Below, piece after piece: positions 1-5,935 of a DNA stretch of 10,842 nucleotides; the stretch's first letter is position 1, and each line of letters starts with the position of its first letter. The stretch covers positions 1-10,842 of the forward strand of contig CAMLEM010000029.1 of the NCBI GenBank assembly GCA_946479005.1, read 5' to 3'. A model generated the notes under the pieces. That model did no database searches, was not told the origin of the DNA, and was given only the letters and a program-made list of their open reading frames with translations. The position numbers and the translations under genes were made by a program. Origin of the DNA: an uncultured Chitinophagaceae bacterium. GTDB taxonomy: Bacteria > Bacteroidota > Bacteroidia > Chitinophagales > Chitinophagaceae.

Positions 1-7
1 CTGCCTT

Positions 8-40
8 AAAAAAGGGGGCCCCCACCACCTGGAGGCCCCC
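8..40 (-). terminator. Intrinsic terminator of the glutamate synthase-like/rnk-like operon
   Basis: Read on the minus strand, a 7-bp perfect GC stem (GGGGGCC pairing with GGCCCCC, at 34-40 and 14-20) encloses a 13-nt loop. It is followed directly by a run of six T (positions 13-8). It begins 37 bp after the stop codon of the Rnk-like gene and has the correct orientation for it. The plus strand shows no T tract after the stem, so I call it for the minus strand only. Confidence 0.85.
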
Positions 41-76
41 ACACACTACTCAAACAAAACCTATCTTTCAATCTTA

Positions 77-481
77 CTACCCAAATGAATTATTCACCTC
101 CAGGATACTGAAGGTGCGCTTGCCCGCCGGCACCACCCAGTTCACTTTTTGTCCCTGGCTGAAACCAATGAGCGCAGTGCCGATCGGCGATAAGATGGAG
201 ATCATCCTTCGCCTGATATCGGCCTTGTCGGGCGTTACCAGTTTCAGCTGCATTACCCGGTTTTCTTTTTCATCCCGTATCGTGACTGAAGAATTCAGCC
301 GGATCACATCGGGCGGCAGTTCCGATCCATCCACCAGCTTTGCCTTTTTCAACTCGGCCTCCAGCCCTTCCGCTTCAGAGATCCCATAGGTCTTTTTCTG
401 AAGCGCCATTCTCAGGTAACCCCGGATGGTTTCAAAATCCTCTTTCGAGAGGATCAATTTTTTCTGTTTTGTATTTTTCAT
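77..481 (-). CDS. rnk: Rnk-like GreA/GreB-family protein (nucleoside diphosphate kinase regulator type)
   Basis: The 134-aa product matches the length and layout of Rnk. A short N-terminal helical segment (about residues 10-50) ends in EGLEAELKKAKLVD and is followed by a GreA/GreB C-terminal FKBP-like domain. Family features visible are ELPPDVIRLNSSV (residues 54-66), the ILSPIGTALIGFSQGQ segment (about 96-111) and VNWVVPAG. The long N-terminal coiled coil of true GreA/GreB, which enters the RNA polymerase secondary channel, is absent, so transcript cleavage is unlikely. Rnk proteins bind RNA polymerase and in enterobacteria affect nucleoside diphosphate kinase levels. That role is family knowledge, not shown here. 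The ATG lies 6 bp after the stop of the upstream glutamate synthase-like gene, so the two are almost certainly co-transcribed. An intrinsic terminator follows. The family call is firm; the exact symbol is less so. Confidence 0.85.
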   Translation of the reverse strand: MKNTKQKKLILSKEDFETIRGYLRMALQKKTYGISEAEGLEAELKKAKLVDGSELPPDVIRLNSSVTIRDEKENRVMQLKLVTPDKADIRRRMISILSPIGTALIGFSQGQKVNWVVPAGKRTFSILEVNNSFG

Positions 482-487
482 TTTCTT

Positions 488-2053
488 TTAGTTTAATAGT
501 ACCTGAACCTTTTTTTCCATCAAATTCTCTTCCCGACCGAAATAGATCTCTTCGAAGCTTTTTAATTGGAATTCACTGATGCGGCGCGAGATCCTGGACG
601 GATGCAGTTCTTTCAGATCCTTCATCCCGCAGGCCGCCATGATTTCCATCGTTGCTTCAATGGTCTTCCGGTGGAAATTGAACACCCTTACCCGTTTATC
701 CGCAGGGTCCAGACCCCTATACAGGGCCGGGTCCTGCGTGGCCACTCCTACCGGGCAGCGCCCGCTGTCGCAGACCAGCGCCTGGATACAACCCAGCGAC
801 ATCATCATTCCCCGGGCGCTGTAACAGGCCGAAGCACCGAGCGCCAGGACCTTGAGTATATCGAAACCCGTAAGGATCTTGCCGGCCGCGATGATCTTAA
901 TATGCCCAGATAAATGATATTTATCCAGGGTCTGCTTCACAAATGCCAGCGCATCATAGAGCGGCATCCCGAGGTGGTCGGTAAACTCCAGGGGCGCGGC
1001 GCCTGTGCCTCCTTCGGCTCCATCCACGGAAATAAAATCCGGGTAGATCCCGAGGGTATTGATCGCTTCACAGATCCCAATGAATTCCTCCTTCCGGCCA
1101 ATGCAGAGCTTGAACCCCACCGGTTTTCCACCACTCGCGTCCCGCAGCAACTGGACGAAACGAATCAGTTCATCTGGTGTTTCAAACTCACTGTGACGGG
1201 TAGGCGAATGCACCGTAGTGCCGGGTACGACCAGCCGGATCGCTGCGATCTCCGGTGTATTTTTAGATGCCGGGAGTATCCCGCCGTGCCCCGGCTTAGC
1301 ACCCTGCGATAGCTTCAACTCGATCATTTTTACTTCGGGCCGCATCGCGTTCTTCCGGTAAGCCCTCACATCAAATCGCCCCTCCACATCCCGGCAACCG
1401 AAATACCCTGTGCCGATCTGCCAGATCAGGTCACCCCCGTGAAGATGATAATCGCTGATCCCACCTTCTCCCGTATTGTGCGCGAACCCGCCGATCTTCG
1501 CACCTTCATTCAATGCCACGATCGCGGTCTTGCTGAGCGCGCCATAGCTCATCGCGCCAATATTATAGATACTCGCACTGTAGGGCTGTGCGCACTGCGC
1601 ATTCCCGATCATAACCCGCAGGTCCTTTTCCTTTAATATCACCGGGAACATAGAATGGGAGATCCATTCATAACCCGGCGCATTGGGATCCGCCTGCATT
1701 CCAAACGCCACCGTCTGTTTTTCGTTCTTAGCCCGCTGATAAACCACCGAGCGCTGCCGGCGATTGAATGGCTTCCCATCGAGATCGGATTCAAAAAAAT
1801 ACTGCCGCATCTCGGGTCGAATGGATTCAAAGAGGTAACGCAGGTGCCCCAGGACCGGGTAGTTCCGGATGATCGCGTGCTTCCTTTGGGCGAGGTCGCG
1901 CACCGTAAGCAGCAACAGCGGACCCGTGAATGTCAGCATCCACCACCAGTTAGGCTGGATCAAGGCAGCGAGTGCAACCACCACCCCGTTCATCAGGATC
2001 ACCGTAAGCAGGATCAACCACCGGGTGGGGAGTGGCCTATTATAAAGTTTCAT
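488..2053 (-). CDS. Membrane-anchored FMN-binding glutamate synthase-like protein (GltB synthase-domain family)
   Basis: This 521-aa protein belongs to the stand-alone FMN-barrel group related to the synthase domain of glutamate synthase. Two hydrophobic segments (about residues 12-32 and 36-51) should anchor it in the inner membrane. The cytoplasmic barrel contains SIYNIGAMSYGALS (161-174), NTGEGG (193-198), GAKPGHGG (251-258), the DGAEGGTGAAP flavin/substrate loop (344-354) and IKIIAAGKILTG (385-396). A 3Fe-4S binding set C422-x5-C428-x4-C433 lies in the CIQALVCDSGRCP segment. The N-terminal glutaminase domain of large GltB is missing, and no GltD-like small subunit is nearby. The amide donor and electron donor therefore cannot be read from the sequence. 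Proteins like this are often annotated 'FMN-binding glutamate synthase family protein' and their true substrate is frequently unknown. It is the first gene of an operon with the Rnk-like gene, with a long leader upstream. Confidence 0.9.
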   Translation of the reverse strand: MKLYNRPLPTRWLILLTVILMNGVVVALAALIQPNWWWMLTFTGPLLLLTVRDLAQRKHAIIRNYPVLGHLRYLFESIRPEMRQYFFESDLDGKPFNRRQRSVVYQRAKNEKQTVAFGMQADPNAPGYEWISHSMFPVILKEKDLRVMIGNAQCAQPYSASIYNIGAMSYGALSKTAIVALNEGAKIGGFAHNTGEGGISDYHLHGGDLIWQIGTGYFGCRDVEGRFDVRAYRKNAMRPEVKMIELKLSQGAKPGHGGILPASKNTPEIAAIRLVVPGTTVHSPTRHSEFETPDELIRFVQLLRDASGGKPVGFKLCIGRKEEFIGICEAINTLGIYPDFISVDGAEGGTGAAPLEFTDHLGMPLYDALAFVKQTLDKYHLSGHIKIIAAGKILTGFDILKVLALGASACYSARGMMMSLGCIQALVCDSGRCPVGVATQDPALYRGLDPADKRVRVFNFHRKTIEATMEIMAACGMKDLKELHPSRISRRISEFQLKSFEEIYFGREENLMEKKVQVLLN

Positions 2054-2300
2054 TTCGAGTAGTGTTTAATTCAGCAATGTGTAAATGGAAAACGGCCCGC
2101 AACAGCAGGCAGGTACTTAACAACGATTGTTGTCAATTAAACGGCCGAATTATACTCTTTGAAACTCGAGAAATAAAAGAGATCAGTGCAGAAAGGAACA
2201 AACTCCGGAAACGACGAGGTATAGCAATCCCTCATATCGAGTATCACATACTCAACAGGATTTTCCTGGCCACTATGTAAATAAGTACCCCGCATCATTG
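2054..2300 (-). other. Long leader region upstream of the glutamate synthase-like gene
   Basis: If transcription starts just after the promoter box at 2301-2308, the message carries about 240 nt before the glutamate synthase-like ATG. On the minus strand this stretch holds an open frame of 53 codons (ATG at 2298, TAA at 2139-2137) starting 2 nt after the promoter box. I recognise no family in it. It also contains two adjacent short inverted repeats: 6-bp arms GAGTAT/ATACTC around a 3-nt loop (2239-2253), and CAGGA/TCCTG around TTT (2256-2268). A third, ACAAC/GTTGT, lies at 2120-2133. None is followed by a T run. I cannot match the region to a known riboswitch. It could be a regulatory leader, a leaderless mini-gene, or non-functional spacer. 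Confidence 0.35.
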
Positions 2301-2308
2301 CAAAGATA
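2301..2308 (-). promoter_or_regulatory. Bacteroidota -7 promoter element TATCTTTG for the glutamate synthase-like operon
   Basis: On the minus strand the sequence reads TATCTTTG followed by CA, an exact match to the Bacteroidota primary-sigma -7 consensus TAnnTTTG. It sits 15 bp after the stop of the zinc-ribbon gene and about 247 bp before the glutamate synthase-like start. I do not see a convincing TTTG -33 element at the usual 19-21 bp spacing, so the call rests on the -7 box and its intergenic position. Confidence 0.5.
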
Positions 2309-2322
2309 CGGAATTTACGGGC

Positions 2323-2601
2323 TTAGTCGAAGTCGAAAAAATCTCCCAGGAAACCTCTCTTCTTCCTTCTTTGCTGGTTGGGGTTCGCGTTCTGATCATA
2401 CCTCTTCCGGTCATTATGAAAATCGTCATCATCATCGTCATCCTGGAAATCCTGACGATTGTTTGCAGTAAGTGATTTATCAATGATCTTATCAAGTTCA
2501 CCCCTATCGAGCCATACGCCGCGGCACTTGGGGCAATAATCAATTTCAACACCCTGTCTTTCTGACATCACGAGGGTTTCATTACAATTCGGGCATTTCA
2601 T
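2323..2601 (-). CDS. zf-TFIIB domain zinc-ribbon small protein
   Basis: The 92-aa product has two CxxC knuckles, C3-P-N-C6 and C23-P-K-C26. They are followed by RGVWLDRGELDKII, the signature of the TFIIB-type zinc-finger family (PF13453). Most of the remainder looks disordered: seven consecutive Asp residues (54-60), then an Asn/Gln/Arg-rich stretch, ending in an aromatic-acidic tail GDFFDFD. I chose the ATG at 2601 rather than an upstream in-frame ATG at 2628. The family normally begins MKCPxC, and a promoter-like TAATTTTG at 2633-2626 overlaps the upstream ATG, so a start there would be implausible. The molecular role is not established; a zinc-binding nucleic-acid or protein-interaction module is the usual guess. 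It is flanked by a LuxE-like gene 47 bp upstream and the glutamate synthase-like operon downstream, with no obvious functional link. Confidence 0.85.
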   Translation of the reverse strand: MKCPNCNETLVMSERQGVEIDYCPKCRGVWLDRGELDKIIDKSLTANNRQDFQDDDDDDDFHNDRKRYDQNANPNQQRRKKRGFLGDFFDFD

Positions 2602-2625
2602 ATCGAAGTATTTTTGTAGTGGCAA

Positions 2626-2633
2626 CAAAATTA
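2626..2633 (-). promoter_or_regulatory. Bacteroidota -7 promoter element TAATTTTG for the zinc-ribbon gene
   Basis: The minus strand reads TAATTTTG, an exact TAnnTTTG match, in the 47-bp gap between the LuxE-like stop and the zinc-ribbon ATG. The last G is 24 nt before that ATG, giving a short leader of roughly 15-20 nt. No clear -33 TTTG is visible. Confidence 0.5.
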
Positions 2634-2648
2634 ATGCTGAAAAGTTCG

Positions 2649-3662
2649 TTATTCATTAAAATCGGGTATCATCAGGCTGCAACCCCTCAGATCTGAACCA
2701 TCCATCCTTCCCAGTACCTCGAATCTTCCGTCCGGGTGAACCCGGCCTATGTCGTCCGTAGCAATAAAGGAACAGGAATGAATGTTCGCCAGGTCGATGA
2801 TGTTGAGTGCACCGCTGACGGGTCGATCCCCTGGTATCCGAATGGATAAAGGATCCTCCTCGTCCCTGGCCATTACGTGCATCCAGGGAGGGGCACGGAA
2901 AATACCATCTTCCGGTGAGTAGGCCTGTGAGAGAAGTTCTGTCATCCCGTATTCTGAGTGAATACAACCCAGGCCAAACGCTTTTTTCAGGCGACTGTGC
3001 AATTCTTCCCGGATCAACTCTTCCCTCCTCCCCTTCATTCCTCCCGTTTCCATTACTATGGTGTGCTGCAAAGGAGAGGGGTATTGTTCCGCAAAATCCA
3101 GGAGTGCAAAACTAACTCCGATCAGAAGTGTTTTTTGCTTTTTGATCTCAAGACACTGAAGCGTTTCCGTTAAAAGGCCGAATTCATTGAGATAAAAGCC
3201 GCTTTCGGTATGTGCCGATCTTTTGATGAGATGGTCCACCATATAGACCAGGGAAGAATTCTTTCGTTCCAGGTAAGAAGGCAGGAGTCCAATAATGCAA
3301 AGGTCACGGGCGGGGCCGTAATTCATCTCAAAATTCCGGAAAAAACTTTCTTCATAAAGATGAAGGTCCTTCACATAATGCCGGGAAACGTTCAAACCCG
3401 TGGTTGCGCTGCTTTCAAATACCGATCCCAACTCTCCCGCTTCACCGGAAACAACCCGGTGGGTTTTGAAAAAGCGGATCGGCAGGAAGGGAATATTATC
3501 CAGCGAGTTCACTGTTGAAACCTCCCGGCTCAGTGCCGCCAGGTAGGAGCGATACACAGGGTTCTCCGCGGCCTGGTGTCGAAAGATCTTCAGCGCCAGG
3601 GACAAGAAATCCCCGCTTTTCACGTTAAAAATATTAAGATCTTCTTGCAGCCCCGGTATCAT
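2649..3662 (-). CDS. LuxE-like acyl-protein synthetase / acyltransferase (ANL-type fold)
   Basis: This 337-aa protein matches the LuxE family (PF04443), which adenylates a fatty acid and takes part in acyl transfer in the luminescence fatty acid reductase. ANL-type landmarks are the phosphate loop ESSATTG (83-89), METGGMKGRREEL (204-216), the HSEYGMTELLSQAY segment (235-248) that carries the YGxTE adenylation motif, TDDIG (302-306) and GRMDGSDLRGCSL (318-330). The chain ends soon after the last motif, without the mobile C-terminal domain and catalytic Lys of full acyl-CoA ligases, as is usual for LuxE. C328 in the RGCSL segment is a candidate acyl acceptor by analogy with the C-terminal Cys of LuxE; I infer this and have not aligned it. 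No LuxC reductase or luciferase genes are near, so the product is not for bioluminescence here. The likely role is activation of an acyl group for an unknown pathway. It is divergent from the lipoprotein gene, with 49 bp between starts. Confidence 0.85.
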   Translation of the reverse strand: MIPGLQEDLNIFNVKSGDFLSLALKIFRHQAAENPVYRSYLAALSREVSTVNSLDNIPFLPIRFFKTHRVVSGEAGELGSVFESSATTGLNVSRHYVKDLHLYEESFFRNFEMNYGPARDLCIIGLLPSYLERKNSSLVYMVDHLIKRSAHTESGFYLNEFGLLTETLQCLEIKKQKTLLIGVSFALLDFAEQYPSPLQHTIVMETGGMKGRREELIREELHSRLKKAFGLGCIHSEYGMTELLSQAYSPEDGIFRAPPWMHVMARDEEDPLSIRIPGDRPVSGALNIIDLANIHSCSFIATDDIGRVHPDGRFEVLGRMDGSDLRGCSLMIPDFNE

Positions 3663-3683
3663 CCCTGGTGTCTTTAAATACAG

Positions 3684-3691
3684 TAAATTTG
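3684..3691 (+). promoter_or_regulatory. Bacteroidota -7 promoter element TAAATTTG for the lipoprotein gene
   Basis: TAAATTTG matches TAnnTTTG exactly and ends 20 nt before the lipoprotein ATG, in the 49-bp divergent gap with the LuxE-like gene. No strong -33 element is visible. I found no equally good match on the minus strand for the LuxE-like gene. Confidence 0.55.
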
Positions 3692-3711
3692 TTTTCCTTC
3701 AATCGCAGCAA

Positions 3712-4176
3712 ATGAAATTCAGCCTGGCCATATTTATTTTGTCTTCCCTGGTGGTTATCAGTTGTAACAAAGATAAGTTTCAAACCAGGCCTACCATTAC
3801 GCTGAAATCCATCAATAACGAGGTGGTACCCCAGAATGGCAGCCTGGTCGTGGAATTGGAGGTCACCGATAAGGAAGGCGATGTGCAGGATTCCGTCATC
3901 GTCATTAAGAAACGCCTGAACAAACGGGTGGTCACGACAGTAAGGGATACCCTTCGTTTCAAATACCCGGTGTTCCCTGAAACCCCGAAAACACAGGTGC
4001 TGGTAACCCTGGATTATCAAAGTATCCTTTCAGCGCTCAATCCCCCGACCATTCCCGGGTCGATGCCCCCCCAAAGGGAGCTGGACACCCTGCAGGTCAA
4101 ATTCGCCGTGAAGGATAATGCCGGAAATGTGAGTGACACCCTTACCATTCCAACCATCTACGTCGTCAGGTTTTAA
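3712..4176 (+). CDS. Putative lipoprotein with Ig-like/beta-rich domain, unknown function
   Basis: The 154-aa product begins with a lipoprotein signal peptide. It has a single Lys, a hydrophobic run to residue 17, and the lipobox-like VISC with Cys18, followed by NKDK. The rest looks all-beta: alternating hydrophobic residues, a VTDKEGDVQDSV segment (about 52-63) and a KDNAGNVSDTL segment (about 134-144). Both resemble the Asp/Gly turns of Ig-like or cadherin-like domains. I do not recognise a named family. After lipidation the protein would sit in the inner or outer membrane. It is followed after 9 bp by the UbiA-like gene and probably shares a transcript with it. Codon use looks like that of its neighbours. 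Functional role unknown. Confidence 0.8.
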   Translation: MKFSLAIFILSSLVVISCNKDKFQTRPTITLKSINNEVVPQNGSLVVELEVTDKEGDVQDSVIVIKKRLNKRVVTTVRDTLRFKYPVFPETPKTQVLVTLDYQSILSALNPPTIPGSMPPQRELDTLQVKFAVKDNAGNVSDTLTIPTIYVVRF

Positions 4177-4181
4177 ATTTG
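4174..4181 (+). promoter_or_regulatory. Possible -7 element TAAATTTG overlapping the lipoprotein stop codon
   Basis: TAAATTTG includes the TAA stop of the lipoprotein gene and ends 4 nt before the UbiA-like ATG. It matches the consensus, but the spacing would place the transcription start at or within the start codon, implying a leaderless message. It may equally be chance in A/T-rich junction sequence. Confidence 0.25.
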
Positions 4182-4185
4182 CCGA

Positions 4186-5037
4186 ATGAAGGCAAGTCTT
4201 GCTGACTGGATCGTTTTCAGTAATATTTTTATCGCAGCCTGTGCCGTGGTGATGGTGGCACAGACAGACCAGCTGCTCCTCCATACGTCCTCGAACCGGG
4301 ATTATCTCTGGTTCGTTTTTTTTTCCAGTATCTGCAGCTATAACTTTCACTGGTGGTTGACGCCGCATTCCGTGATCCGCTCTCCGCGGATTGAATGGGC
4401 CACCCGTTACCGCGGTCTTCATTTTTCCCTTTTCCTGGTGGGTCTGGCAGGTGCCATCTTTTTTTTCTTTTTTCTTCTCCCTTTCTGGGCCGGGCTGCTT
4501 GCAACGGCGGTCGCCACTTTTCTCTACTCGGCGCCCAAGATCCCCCACCCCTGGTTTCGCTCCCTTCGAAAAGTGGCCCTTGGAAAGACCATCTTTCTTT
4601 CATTTATCTGGATGAACGTGACCACCCTCCTACCCATCTGGATCTCGGGCCTTGAATGGAACACGGAGATGTGGCTATTCATCATTTCCCGCTATTTTAT
4701 GATCTATGCGGTTTGTATCCTTTTCGATTACCGCGATAAAGAGGACGACCGGAAAGCGGGCGTACGTAGCCTGGTAACATTCCTGACGGAAAGAAATATC
4801 TATCTCCTGTTCTTAATCTCCATTTTTATTTATGTTGCCGCTACGCTGGGGCTCTTATATTATGATTTTCCTTTCTATTTTGTGTTGATCCTTTTGCTGC
4901 CGGCCCTCCTGCTGCTGATCCTTTACCGGTTTGCGACAAGGCATTTTTCCGACTTTTTTTATTACGTGGTGCTGGATGGAATGATGGCCCTGCCATCGAT
5001 CATCGGGCTCATTCTCAATACCTGGATGCCAGGATGA
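4186..5037 (+). CDS. UbiA-like polytopic membrane prenyltransferase homologue, first Asp motif degenerate
   Basis: This 283-aa integral membrane protein has about eight hydrophobic segments. The second Asp-rich motif of the UbiA superfamily is clear: FDYRDKEDDRKAGVRSL (180-196), with D181, D184, D187 and D188 positioned to bind the Mg2+-diphosphate of a prenyl donor. The YSAPK segment (114-118) matches the conserved tyrosine-containing motif after the third-fourth helices. The expected first motif (NDxxDxxxD) between helices 2 and 3 appears only as SYNFHWWLTP (51-60), with the Asn but no Asp. Family members attach isoprenoid chains to aromatic or other acceptors. Whether this one keeps that activity is doubtful. 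Its TGA overlaps the ATG of the next gene (ATGA at 5034-5037), so the two are probably translationally coupled. Fold assignment is fairly sure; substrate unknown. Confidence 0.75.
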   Translation: MKASLADWIVFSNIFIAACAVVMVAQTDQLLLHTSSNRDYLWFVFFSSICSYNFHWWLTPHSVIRSPRIEWATRYRGLHFSLFLVGLAGAIFFFFFLLPFWAGLLATAVATFLYSAPKIPHPWFRSLRKVALGKTIFLSFIWMNVTTLLPIWISGLEWNTEMWLFIISRYFMIYAVCILFDYRDKEDDRKAGVRSLVTFLTERNIYLLFLISIFIYVAATLGLLYYDFPFYFVLILLLPALLLLILYRFATRHFSDFFYYVVLDGMMALPSIIGLILNTWMPG

Positions 5038-5891
5038 AAAAAAAGACGCTGATATGGCTGGGTTTCCTGCTGCTGACGTTGATGAACGTTGTGGTGTTCT
5101 TAAACCGCAAACATTTTGAGTACCGGGCCTATCGCAGTCCGGAACAATTGTATGCTGCCTGCGGGGAAGACTGCATTGAAAAATGGAAGCAATATGAAAT
5201 GGATTACCCGCCGGCCGATGCTGCCCTGGTGAATGAAATGCTTGATGGGCTAATCCCTAAGAATGACAGTACGACCCTAAAGATCGAAAAACTTTCCGCC
5301 TTTCTCCTGGAACGTTTCGACCAACAGCGGGGTGTTCCATCTGTCGAACTTCTGTCGAAATCTCCCCTGGGGCAGTTCCAATTTCTAAGGCTGCATCCGG
5401 AACAGAAACTCTGGTGTGGAAACTGGTCAAACATCTATGCCTATTTCGCCTGGAACAGGCAAATTCCCACCCGCATCGTAGAGGTGTTCAAGCCGGGTGA
5501 TCACCACGTTTTCAATGAGTCTTATGTTCCGGAGCTGGGCCAATGGGTGTTGGTGGACCTCACTTACAAAAAAGTGATGCCGAAGGATGACAAAGGAAAT
5601 TTCTTCAATGGGTTCAGCTATGCGCAATTCCACGCAAGTACGGGGAATCCGGATGCTTATTATGACACCCGCCACCCCTGGTATTATTACCGGCGATACC
5701 ATCTCGAATCGATCTACTCTCCCGAATCGCGGGTCAAACGCTATCTCTCCCCCCAGCCCTGGTACGAGATCCTGAAAACGGGAAAAAAACAGGGAGGAAA
5801 TTTTCTTTTTTATGTGAAGCTGGTCGTGGGCGGCCTCTGGCTGATGACATTTTTTATGGGGATAATGGGCCTGCTCTTTCGCCGCAAATAA
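5034..5891 (+). CDS. Two-TM protein with extracytoplasmic transglutaminase-like domain
   Basis: The 285-aa product has an N-terminal anchor (about residues 5-23) and a C-terminal TM segment (about 258-282) ending in a positive FRRK. The central domain of about 230 residues would then lie outside the cytoplasm. It shows the order of a transglutaminase/cysteine-protease-like triad: Cys128 in KLWCGNWSNIYAYFAW, followed by a helix, then His157 or His158 in GDHHVFNESYV, then Asp175 in QWVLVDLTYKK. This spacing (C, about 30 residues to H, about 17 to D) is typical of transglutaminase-like domains. The domain could be a protease, a cross-linking enzyme or a non-catalytic binding module. C43 and C47 might form an additional disulfide. 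It overlaps the UbiA-like gene by 4 nt, so the two may work together at the membrane. Without an alignment the triad is a proposal. Confidence 0.65.
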   Translation: MKKKTLIWLGFLLLTLMNVVVFLNRKHFEYRAYRSPEQLYAACGEDCIEKWKQYEMDYPPADAALVNEMLDGLIPKNDSTTLKIEKLSAFLLERFDQQRGVPSVELLSKSPLGQFQFLRLHPEQKLWCGNWSNIYAYFAWNRQIPTRIVEVFKPGDHHVFNESYVPELGQWVLVDLTYKKVMPKDDKGNFFNGFSYAQFHASTGNPDAYYDTRHPWYYYRRYHLESIYSPESRVKRYLSPQPWYEILKTGKKQGGNFLFYVKLVVGGLWLMTFFMGIMGLLFRRK

Positions 5892-5910
5892 GCGAAGCGA
5901 TCAATTTACC

Positions 5911-5918
5911 TACTTTTG
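5911..5918 (+). promoter_or_regulatory. Bacteroidota -7 promoter element TACTTTTG before the M42 gene
   Basis: TACTTTTG is an exact TAnnTTTG match in the 44-bp gap after the transglutaminase-like gene and ends 17 nt before the M42 ATG. It may drive the whole overlapping chain down to 10043, since I see no other promoter between 5936 and 8562. No clear -33 box. Confidence 0.55.
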
Positions 5919-5935
5919 CAGGCAAACTCATCGCG

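Noticed and set aside
914..1312. Plus-strand open frame of 132 codons
   Set aside because: It lies entirely opposite the strongly supported glutamate synthase-like gene, and its translation shows no domain or plausible composition.
2120..2133. Short palindrome ACAAC-GATT-GTTGT
   Set aside because: Only 5-bp arms; this occurs often by chance, and it is not positioned at a promoter box or followed by a T run.
2032..2280. Plus-strand open frame of 82 codons across the intergenic region
   Set aside because: It starts inside the antisense of the glutamate synthase-like gene, has no promoter box or recognisable motif, and its composition looks random.
2422..2442. GAT/GAC trinucleotide repeat as a possible variable tract
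   Set aside because: Seven Asp codons of mixed type (interrupted repeat) encode an acidic stretch; length changes would stay in frame, so on/off phase variation is not expected.
2295..2552. Minus-strand open frame of 85 codons
   Set aside because: Alternative-frame shadow of the zinc-ribbon gene; the Met/Thr-rich low-complexity stretch is an artefact of the GAT/GAC repeats.
4316..4324. Homopolymeric T runs (nine T here; eight T near 4459, 8623 and 8793) as phase-variable tracts
   Set aside because: They fall on Phe codons of TM helices, where T runs are expected, and every affected frame is intact. No evidence of length variation can be seen in one sequence.
4030..4603. Two long minus-strand open frames opposite the lipoprotein and UbiA-like genes
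   Set aside because: Lys/Arg/Pro-rich translations are antisense to TM-coding T-rich sequence; the plus-strand frames carry the family motifs.
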